A DNA stretch of 5,943 bases from Clostridia bacterium (GTDB lineage Bacteria; Bacillota_A; Clostridia; Oscillospirales; CAG-272). Position numbers and translations under genes: made by a program. This document shows positions 1 through 5,090 of this stretch, piece after piece. The stretch lies in assembly GCA_017552165.1 (NCBI GenBank), contig JAFZCF010000166.1:1-5943 (forward strand). Reading direction: 5' to 3'. The notes beneath the pieces are model-generated. The model had not been told where the DNA came from, searched no databases, and saw only the letters and a list, made by a program, of their open reading frames with translations. Each line of letters begins with the position of its first letter. Position 1 is the first letter of the stretch.

Positions 1-7
1 CAGTACC

Positions 8-19
8 GCCGGAAACGGC
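8..19 (+). other. Short GAAA-tetraloop hairpin upstream of upp
   Basis: GCCG-GAAA-CGGC forms a 4-bp perfect stem closed by a GNRA-type tetraloop, 7 nt before the upp ribosome binding site. With only 38 bp upstream of upp in view, I cannot tell whether it lies in a leader RNA or in the end of an upstream gene. One frame is open from the window edge to a TAA at 25-27, which would overlap the Shine-Dalgarno sequence and is a plausible upstream gene end, but eight codons are too few to identify it. Confidence 0.3.
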
Positions 20-25
20 ACATAT

Positions 26-31
26 AAGGAG
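26..31 (+). promoter_or_regulatory. Strong ribosome binding site of upp
   Basis: AAGGAG sits 7 nt before the ATG at 39, a near-perfect Shine-Dalgarno sequence at ideal spacing. It supports the chosen upp start. Confidence 0.85.
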
Positions 32-38
32 ATATTTT

Positions 39-668
39 ATGGGCGTACTTCACGTAGTTGATCATCCGCTTATTCAGCATAAGCTGACGATCATGAGAGA
101 CAAAAGAACGGGCCCGAAGGATTTCCGTGAACTGCTGGAAGAGATCACGGTCCTCATGGGATACGAGGTACCAAGGGATTTCCCGCTCGACGATTATGAG
201 ATCGACACTCCGATGGCTCACATGACGGCCAAACGCATCGCGGGGAAAAAAGTAGCAATCGTTCCGATACTTCGCGCGGGGCTAGGAATGGTCGACGGGC
301 TTCTTAATCTGATTCCCGTCGCAAAGGTCGGACATATCGGTCTTTACCGCGACCACGTAACGCACAAACCCGTTGTTTATTACTGTAAGCTTCCTCCGGA
401 TATCGATAAGCGGGAAGTAATAGTCTGCGATCCTATGCTCGCGACCGGCGGCAGTTCCTGCGACGCCATTTCCATGCTCAAGGAAAAGGGCGTAAAGGAT
501 ATCCGTCTCCTCTGCCTCGTTTCGGCTCCCGAAGGCGTGAAGAAAGTTCAGGAAGAGCATCCCGACGTTGATATATTCACGGCAGCGCTCGATGAGAAAC
601 TTGACGACAACTGCTACATCGTGCCGGGACTCGGAGACGCCGGAGACCGTCTCTTCGGTACAAAGTAA
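39..668 (+). CDS. upp: Uracil phosphoribosyltransferase
   Basis: This cytoplasmic enzyme of pyrimidine salvage makes UMP and pyrophosphate from uracil and PRPP. The 209-residue product has the usual length of the family. Family hallmarks are visible: [13 protein letters not shown] at residues 75-87, the PRPP-binding loop [11 protein letters not shown] at 130-140, and the uracil-binding C-terminal stretch [16 protein letters not shown] at 193-208. The N-terminus ([16 protein letters not shown]) aligns with the conserved start of Upp proteins and follows a strong Shine-Dalgarno, so the ATG is secure. The gene ends with TAA and is followed by a hairpin and then a co-directional CDF transporter. 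Its promoter is outside the window. No uracil permease or PyrR-type attenuator is visible. Identification is very secure. Confidence 0.97.
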   Translation: MGVLHVVDHPLIQHKLTIMRDKRTGPKDFRELLEEITVLMGYEVPRDFPLDDYEIDTPMAHMTAKRIAGKKVAIVPILRAGLGMVDGLLNLIPVAKVGHIGLYRDHVTHKPVVYYCKLPPDIDKREVIVCDPMLATGGSSCDAISMLKEKGVKDIRLLCLVSAPEGVKKVQEEHPDVDIFTAALDEKLDDNCYIVPGLGDAGDRLFGTK

Positions 669-688
669 TATTATACCGCTGTATTTTT

Positions 689-712
689 CGCCCGGATCCC
701 GTGATCCGGGCG
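689..712 (+). terminator. Perfect hairpin between upp and the CDF gene, possible weak terminator
   Basis: A perfect 10-bp inverted repeat (CGCCCGGATC / GATCCGGGCG) with a 4-nt loop CCGT lies 20 bp after the upp stop and 20 bp before the next ATG. The 3' flank TATTGTGATTTG is only partly T-rich, so it is a poor U-tract. It could be a leaky terminator that lowers expression of the CDF gene, an mRNA-stabilising 3' end for upp, or a structure affecting access to the CDF start. Confidence 0.5.
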
Positions 713-732
713 TATTGTGATTTGAGACTGAA

Positions 733-1866
733 ATGGATACAAAAAACGAAAGCGCCCTGAAAGGGAATGCCCGCGACAGGGTGATAATAAAGACCAGCTT
801 TATCGGGATCTCGGCGAATTTTCTGCTCGCTGCGGTAAAGGCGGTCATCGGCCTGATAGCCAACTCCATAGCTGTGGTGCTTGACGCCGTCAACAACCTG
901 AGCGACGTCATCAGTTCCGTGGCCACGATAGTAGGCACCAAGCTCGCCTCGCGAAAACCGGATAAAAAACATCCGCTCGGTCACGGAAGGATAGAGTATC
1001 TTACGGCGATGATAGTCGCCGCGATAGTGCTCTACGCCGGCGTGACCTCGCTCGTGGAATCGATCAAAAAGATAATCAGCCCGGAGCTTCCGGACTATTC
1101 TGTGCTGTCCCTGATAATAATTGCCGTCGCCGTGGCGGTAAAGCTTGTGCTCGGTGTGTACGTCAGAAAAATGGGGAACAAAGTCAACTCCGGATCGCTG
1201 ATTGCGTCAGGTACCGACGCTCTGTATGACGCTGTCCTCTCGGCTTCGGTGCTCGCCTCGGCGCTTGTCTTCGTTACTTTTCATATAAACCTCGAGGCGT
1301 ACGTCGGAGTAATTATCTCCCTGTTCATTATTAGGTCCGGCATCGGTATGCTGACCGAAACGCTCAACGAGCTTCTCGGAAAGCGCGTTGACCGGGAGTT
1401 TCTCGCCTCGATACGCGAGACCATTCTGAAGGACGAAAAAGTCAGAGGCGTCTACGATCTTATTCTCCATTCATACGGTCCCGACAGATATATCGGCTCG
1501 GTTCACGTGGAAATTCCGGACACGATGAACGCCGATGAAATCGACGCGATGGAGCGCAGGATCGCCGAAAACGTTTATCTCGAACACGGCGTTATTCTCG
1601 GCGGGATCGGGATCTATTCGGCAAACACTAAAAACACCGAAATTTCGGCTCTGAGAACAGAGGTGCTCAGTTTCGTCACGTCATTCGACGGAGTGATCCA
1701 GGTGCACGGGTTTTACGCCGATCTCAAAAAAAAGGCGGTTAATCTCGACGTTATTCTCGACTATTCTATCTCAGACAGAGACAGAATATACGAGGAGATA
1801 GACAAGGGGCTTAAAGAAAAGTTCCCGGATTATTCTTTCAGGATAACTCAGGACATTGACGTATAA
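733..1866 (+). CDS. Cation diffusion facilitator transporter, predicted Mn2+ exporter (MntE/MneP-like)
   Basis: This is a CDF-family metal/proton antiporter of the cytoplasmic membrane. About six hydrophobic segments fill residues 19-205. The TM2 site reads DAVNNLSD (51-58) and the TM5 site TDALYDA (161-167), giving metal ligands N54, D58, D162 and D166. Zn2+ CDFs typically have His in place of the first ligand of one or both pairs, while N/D-D/D is described for Mn2+ exporters such as pneumococcal MntE. The conserved loop HPLGHGRIEYL is at 80-90. A cytoplasmic ferredoxin-like domain covers about 221-296 (LHSYGP, then VHVEIP), and a second, similar alpha/beta unit follows at about 301-377, which brings the length to 377 instead of about 300. 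The start is the first ATG after the upstream hairpin; its Shine-Dalgarno is weak (GAGA about 8 nt upstream). CDF family is secure; Mn2+ specificity is inferred from the residues. No Mn2+ (yybP-ykoY) riboswitch fits in the 64-bp gap. Confidence 0.93.
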   Translation: MDTKNESALKGNARDRVIIKTSFIGISANFLLAAVKAVIGLIANSIAVVLDAVNNLSDVISSVATIVGTKLASRKPDKKHPLGHGRIEYLTAMIVAAIVLYAGVTSLVESIKKIISPELPDYSVLSLIIIAVAVAVKLVLGVYVRKMGNKVNSGSLIASGTDALYDAVLSASVLASALVFVTFHINLEAYVGVIISLFIIRSGIGMLTETLNELLGKRVDREFLASIRETILKDEKVRGVYDLILHSYGPDRYIGSVHVEIPDTMNADEIDAMERRIAENVYLEHGVILGGIGIYSANTKNTEISALRTEVLSFVTSFDGVIQVHGFYADLKKKAVNLDVILDYSISDRDRIYEEIDKGLKEKFPDYSFRITQDIDV

Positions 1867-1913
1867 CGGGCGGCAGGCATCGTGTTATAAATGATTTTCC
1901 GCGCGTCCGTGCG

Positions 1914-1953
1914 AAAAAAGAGCAGACTGATATCAGAATCAGTCTGCTTTTAT
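1914..1953. terminator. Bidirectional intrinsic terminator
   Basis: A perfect 11-bp inverted repeat (AGCAGACTGAT at 1921-1931, ATCAGTCTGCT at 1938-1948) encloses a 6-nt loop. On the plus strand it is followed by TTTATT. On the minus strand the complement of AAAAAA at 1914-1919 gives a six-T tract one base after the stem. It therefore fits termination of the CDF gene from the left and, more strongly by T-tract, of the convergent acpP-cinA operon from the right. Confidence 0.9.
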
Positions 1954-2004
1954 TATGTCAATCAAATGCGGGTTGGCGGCGCGCCTCGATCCGAAGGGCG
2001 CCGG

Positions 2005-2487
2005 TCAGTTTTTCGATATTGCGTCGATGACGTGAAGGATGGCGGCGTCGGCCGCTTTTTCTCTGATCTCACGTCTGTCGCCGTCGAATTCGTGACGAAA
2101 GACCTCGGTTTCTCCCCCGTGCGATACGCCGATAAATACGAGACCGACGGGGTCGGAGGACGGGTTGCCTCCCGCGTATCCGGTGACGGACACGCCGATA
2201 TCGCCGTGCTTTGCCGCGCATTCCGCCATTTCGAGGGCAACCTCGCGCGAGACCGCCGTGTGATCCGATATGGTTTGGGGATTGACACCGAGCACGCCGG
2301 ATTTTATTTCATTCGTGTACGATACAATCCCTCCGTTCACGGCGCGCGACGCGCCGGGTACGTCGGTCAGTTTTTTCGCGATCAGCCCGCCCGTACAGGA
2401 TTCAGCCGTGAAGACGGTCAGATTTCTTTCAGTCAGAAGAGCAACGAGCCTTTCCGCGGGATCCCGTTTTGTATTTTTTCTTTTCAT
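2005..2487 (-). CDS. pncC: Stand-alone CinA C-terminal domain protein, nicotinamide-nucleotide amidase-like
   Basis: The family deamidates nicotinamide mononucleotide to nicotinate mononucleotide in NAD recycling (PncC/YgaD); in many Firmicutes the domain is instead the C-terminal half of a longer competence/damage protein CinA. Here only the domain is encoded. Residue numbers use the ATG at 2487, giving 160 residues. Motifs: TAESCTGG (27-34, with the nucleophile-type Ser30), NGGIVSYTNEIK (51-62), HTAVS (76-80), SVTGYAGG (100-107) and DPVGLVFIGV (112-121), then the late helix GDRREIREKA. The usual GIAGPxGG(T)xxKPVG loop is altered and about two residues shorter here (GYAGGNPSSDPVG). A longer frame opens with TTG at 2508 inside acpP, but the ATG four bases after the acpP stop matches the family's N-terminal length better. 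No clear Shine-Dalgarno is seen, so translation is probably coupled to acpP. Confidence 0.9.
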   Translation of the reverse strand: MKRKNTKRDPAERLVALLTERNLTVFTAESCTGGLIAKKLTDVPGASRAVNGGIVSYTNEIKSGVLGVNPQTISDHTAVSREVALEMAECAAKHGDIGVSVTGYAGGNPSSDPVGLVFIGVSHGGETEVFRHEFDGDRREIREKAADAAILHVIDAISKN

Positions 2488-2491
2488 TATG

Positions 2492-2716
2492 TCACATACT
2501 GTTTTCAACGTATTCTACGAGGTCGCTTACCGTAACGAGATCCTCCACGTCTTCCTCGGGTATCGAGCAGCCGAATCTGTCCTCTATCGCGATCAGCAGG
2601 TCGACGATATCGAGCGAATCCGCTCCGAGATCGCCTGAGAGCTTTGAGTGCTCGCTGATTTCCGACGGATCGACGCCGAGTTGTTCCGAAAGAAGCCGGA
2701 TGATGTTTTCAAACAT
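2492..2716 (-). CDS. acpP: Acyl carrier protein
   Basis: This small acidic protein carries growing acyl chains on a 4'-phosphopantetheine arm in type II fatty acid synthesis. The 74-residue length is typical. The attachment motif GADSLD spans 31-36, making Ser34 the predicted site modified by holo-ACP synthase. Helix II (DIVDLLIAIEDRFG) and the IPEEDVEDLVTVSDLVEYVE tail match canonical ACPs. Just before the motif it reads SKLSGDL rather than the common SFVDDL, a minor variation. The ATG lies 6 nt after AGAGG (complement of 2723-2727). The gene has its own strong promoter and is separated from any fab gene in this window; its operon partner is the PncC-like gene. It could serve a specialised pathway, but the sequence resembles the housekeeping type. 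Confidence 0.95.
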   Translation of the reverse strand: MFENIIRLLSEQLGVDPSEISEHSKLSGDLGADSLDIVDLLIAIEDRFGCSIPEEDVEDLVTVSDLVEYVENSM

Positions 2717-2763
2717 ATGAAACCTCTGTGTATAATTGATTTGCCGCCCTCGGCACGGACGAT

Positions 2764-2791
2764 ATTATACCACAATATCGCAAAATATCAA
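2764..2791 (-). promoter_or_regulatory. Sigma-A promoter of acpP-pncC with extended -10
   Basis: Read on the minus strand, TTGATA (complement of 2786-2791) and TATAAT (complement of 2764-2769) are separated by 16 bp. The -10 is preceded by TGG, a TGn extended -10 element. The A-rich stretch upstream (complement of 2793-2810) resembles an UP element. Predicted transcription start is near 2757, giving a leader of about 40 nt. This is a strong constitutive-looking promoter, fitting an abundant protein such as ACP. Confidence 0.85.
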
Positions 2792-2810
2792 GTATGTAAA
2801 TTCTTTTTTT

Positions 2811-2833
2811 CGGGGACGTCGGGGACAGGCGGG
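2811..2833 (+). repeat. GC-rich GGGGAC direct repeat between divergent promoters
   Basis: CGGGGAC occurs at 2811-2817 and again at 2820-2826 (9-bp period), followed by AGGCGGG. It lies between the -35 boxes of the two divergent promoters and contrasts with the AT-rich surroundings. The unit resembles the GGGGACAGGC-type dispersed intergenic motifs seen in many Firmicutes genomes (from memory). Four closely spaced G-runs also allow a weak two-layer G-quadruplex. It could equally be a regulator operator. Confidence 0.45.
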
Positions 2834-2836
2834 TAC

Positions 2837-2865
2837 TTGAAAAAACGTCGCGATTTTATTATAAT
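2837..2865 (+). promoter_or_regulatory. Sigma-A promoter of the miaA operon
   Basis: TTGAAA (2837-2842) and a perfect TATAAT (2860-2865) are separated by 17 bp, the optimal spacing. Predicted start near 2872 gives a leader of only about 20 nt before the ATG at 2893, just enough for the GGCGGGG ribosome binding site at 2881-2887. It drives miaA and probably the HlyD-like, yggS and small ORFs behind it. Confidence 0.85.
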
Positions 2866-2892
2866 ATTAGCACGGAAAAGGCGGGGAATCGT

Positions 2893-3822
2893 ATGACTGA
2901 TGGCGGCAAAAAAATAAAAACCGTTGCCGTCGTTGGCACGACGGCGAGCGGAAAGAGCGGTCTGGCCGTTGAGTTGTCGCTCGCGTTCGGCGGCGAGGTG
3001 ATTTCCTGTGATTCGGCGCAGATATACCGCGGGCCGTCCGTCGCCACGGCGAAAATTACAAAGGATCAGATGAAGGGGATCCCGCACCACCTGATCGATT
3101 ACGCCGATCCGCTCACCGAATACTCCTGCGCGGATTACAGGCGCGACGCGGGACGGATCATCGGGGAGATATCGGATCGCGGGAATCTTCCAGTGATTTG
3201 CGGCGGTACGGGACTTTATCTCAACGCTTTGCTCCGCTCGGGAGAAATGTCGCCGAGCGTCCCCGAGGGGATAAGAGAACGGCTCGGTTTTATGTCGCCG
3301 GACGAGCTTTGGGAAAAGCTCGCGGCCGTGGACCCCGCGTCGGCGGAGAAAATACACCGCAACAACGTACGCAGAGTTATAAGGGCCCTCGAGATTTTCG
3401 AGGGGACCGGAATGACAAAGACGGAGTGGGACGAGCGCTCACTAAAGGGAGACGAAAGGTTTTCGCCTCTCATCGTCATTGTCAGCTTCAGGGATCGCGG
3501 CAGACTTTACGAAGCCGTCGACCGCAGGGTCGATGAAATGGTCAAAAACGGTCTCTTTGAAGAACTTGAAAAATGGGATCTCCCGCGGGACTGCCCGATG
3601 GCCGGAGTTATCGGATGCCGCGAGGGGTATCTTGTGCTCGACGGGAAGATGTCGGTTTCCGACGGCGTCGAGCTTATAAAGAAAAACACACGCAATTACG
3701 CAAAAAAACAGCTCACGTGGTTCTCCGGGACGCGCTATCCCGGCGCGCTCCGTGTCTATGCCGACGAGGACGGAGGCGCGGACGACGTCCTCCGGGCGGT
3801 CCGTGAGCATCTTTTGGGCTGA
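2893..3822 (+). CDS. miaA: tRNA dimethylallyltransferase
   Basis: MiaA transfers a dimethylallyl group to N6 of A37 in tRNAs that read UNN codons, the first step to ms2i6A, and so aids codon-anticodon fidelity. The 309-residue product has the family length. Visible motifs: P-loop GTTASGKS (15-22; usually GPTASGKT, so Pro is replaced by Thr), ISCDSAQIYRG (37-47) with the catalytic-type Asp40, GIPHHLIDYADP (62-73), VICGGTGLYLNALL (101-114), RNNVRRVIRALEIFEGTG (156-173), VDRRVDEM (209-216), VIGCREG (239-245; usually IGYKE) and the tRNA-binding TRNYAKKQLTWF (266-277). The core catalytic residues are kept, so the changes look like lineage drift. The start follows an ideal promoter and a G-rich Shine-Dalgarno at 6-nt spacing. 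The TGA stop overlaps the ribosome binding site of the next gene. Confidence 0.96.
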   Translation: MTDGGKKIKTVAVVGTTASGKSGLAVELSLAFGGEVISCDSAQIYRGPSVATAKITKDQMKGIPHHLIDYADPLTEYSCADYRRDAGRIIGEISDRGNLPVICGGTGLYLNALLRSGEMSPSVPEGIRERLGFMSPDELWEKLAAVDPASAEKIHRNNVRRVIRALEIFEGTGMTKTEWDERSLKGDERFSPLIVIVSFRDRGRLYEAVDRRVDEMVKNGLFEELEKWDLPRDCPMAGVIGCREGYLVLDGKMSVSDGVELIKKNTRNYAKKQLTWFSGTRYPGALRVYADEDGGADDVLRAVREHLLG

Positions 3823-3826
3823 GGGA
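3821..3826 (+). promoter_or_regulatory. Ribosome binding site overlapping the miaA stop
   Basis: GAGGGA overlaps the last two bases of the miaA TGA (3820-3822) and sits 4 nt before the ATG at 3831. Ribosomes ending on miaA would expose or occupy it, which argues for translational coupling of the two genes. Confidence 0.7.
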
Positions 3827-3830
3827 CGAA

Positions 3831-5090
3831 ATGGATTCATCGTATATCAAAAACGTTCTTAAATATATTGCCTCGGGCGTTCTTGCGGTCGTTATTATCG
3901 CGTATATTCTTTACCACATCACCGGGGGCTTCACTCCGGATATTGACACCGTGACGGCGGCGGAAGCGACCGCCGAGGAGACGCTGAGCTCCCGCGCGGT
4001 TATTATGAGAAACGAGCAGGTCGTTTATTCAACGACTGAGGGAAACGTTAACTATCTCAAAAACGACGGAGACAAGGTCGCGGCATGGGAAAAGGTCGCG
4101 GAGGTATTCCCGTCGCAGAATTCGCAGGAGCTGTTCAACGAAATTGTCGCTCTCAACAAAAGAATAGACCTTCTGAAAAACAGCAATATGACAGAGTCCG
4201 AGCGGCGGTCTGATACCGAGTCGATAGACAAGAGTATCTGGGCGGGGTATTACGAATTCCTTAAATACTCGTCAGACGGCAATATGTCTGCGGCTAACGT
4301 AGCAAAGGACGATCTGCTGATCAATCTAAATAAACGAAGGATAATCACGCGAAGCGTTTTGTCGTACACTTCGCTGATAAGCGAGCTCACCGCGCAGCGC
4401 GACGCGCTTTACGAGAGACTATCAAATTCAGAAATGCAGATCAACACGAGCTCGGCGGGATATTTTTATTCGTTCGTCGACGGATATGAAACCGCTTTTT
4501 CGAGCAGTAATATCTCCATGCTGACCTACGCCGCTTTTATGGAAAAAAAGAGCAGTCCCGCGGAGGACTTTTCCTCAACCGGGTTCGGTTATCCCGTCGG
4601 CAAGGTCGTGACGGATTATATCTGGTACGCAGCATGTGAGATAGACAAGGCGGAGCTGCATTATTTCGAAACAGGAAAAAATTATTCCGTCAAATTCCCG
4701 CAGAACAACGGCGCGACGGTAAGCATGTATCTGTACCGCATCCTATACGACGTTGACAGCGACGTTGCGGTCCTCATCCTCAGGGGTTCGGTAATACCGT
4801 CGGATTTCAGTTTTTCAAGAACTCAGACGGTCCAGATAGTCCGTAAAAGCTATACGGGGTTCAGGATACCGACGTCGTCGGTCTATCTGCTCGAGGGGTA
4901 TAACGTCGTTTACACCCTCCGCGGAACGAAGGTCGTCATGAGAAGGGTCGAGCCGCTTTACGAGTACGACGGGTATTTCATAGTCGCCGAAAGGACCACA
5001 AAGTCCGACGACCCGATAGCGTGGCTCACGAAGAACGATCTTGTCATTACGAGAGGAAAAGATCTTTATGACGGAAAAATCATCGGTTAG
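3831..5090 (+). CDS. HlyD-like single-pass membrane protein (membrane-fusion/adaptor type)
   Basis: The 419-residue protein has a short cytoplasmic N-terminus, one membrane segment at about 11-31 (YIASGVLAVVIIAYILYHI) and a large extracytoplasmic part. The architecture suggests an HlyD/RND-type adaptor: a lipoyl/barrel-like half at about 55-95 (VYSTTEGNVNYLKNDGDKV, the turn typical of biotinyl-lipoyl hybrids), a charged, probably coiled-coil stretch at about 97-200, then AGYFYSFVDGYE (209-220) and a beta-rich C-terminal half including VGKVVTDYIWYAACEI (256-271) and FRIPTSSVYL (344-353). No ABC transporter, RND pump or outer-membrane partner is nearby, so export is not supported by context. 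I recall similar genes annotated as HlyD family upstream of yggS-sepF in clostridial genomes, hinting at an envelope or division role. The end overlaps yggS by 23 nt. Fold class moderately sure; function unknown. Confidence 0.75.
   Translation: MDSSYIKNVLKYIASGVLAVVIIAYILYHITGGFTPDIDTVTAAEATAEETLSSRAVIMRNEQVVYSTTEGNVNYLKNDGDKVAAWEKVAEVFPSQNSQELFNEIVALNKRIDLLKNSNMTESERRSDTESIDKSIWAGYYEFLKYSSDGNMSAANVAKDDLLINLNKRRIITRSVLSYTSLISELTAQRDALYERLSNSEMQINTSSAGYFYSFVDGYETAFSSSNISMLTYAAFMEKKSSPAEDFSSTGFGYPVGKVVTDYIWYAACEIDKAELHYFETGKNYSVKFPQNNGATVSMYLYRILYDVDSDVAVLILRGSVIPSDFSFSRTQTVQIVRKSYTGFRIPTSSVYLLEGYNVVYTLRGTKVVMRRVEPLYEYDGYFIVAERTTKSDDPIAWLTKNDLVITRGKDLYDGKIIG

Noticed and set aside
1..27. C-terminal tail of an upstream gene ending at TAA 25-27
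   Set aside because: Eight codons with no recognisable motif; another frame is also open here, so the claim cannot be supported.
668..733. Mn2+ (yybP-ykoY) riboswitch or separate promoter for the CDF gene
   Set aside because: The 64-bp gap is too short for the riboswitch and contains only one simple hairpin; a TATTAT/TTATAC-like box near 669-676 lacks a -35 at proper spacing.
282..984. Overlapping minus-strand frames antisense to upp and the CDF gene
   Set aside because: Both plus-strand genes have unmistakable family motifs; the antisense frames have no recognisable domain or ribosome binding site.
1977..2003. GC-rich inverted repeat CGGCGC/GCGCCG around the pncC stop
   Set aside because: The arms are only 6 bp with a 15-nt loop and no T-tract; likely chance in GC-rich sequence and redundant with the strong terminator downstream.
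1891..2535. Long plus-strand open frame of 214 codons opposite pncC
   Set aside because: It lies antisense to a gene with clear CinA-domain motifs, begins within the terminator region, has no ribosome binding site and shows low-complexity Arg/Gly-rich composition typical of a shadow frame.
2788..3357. 189-codon minus-strand frame over the miaA start
   Set aside because: It runs antisense to the miaA P-loop region and through both promoters, with Arg-rich composition and no known motif.
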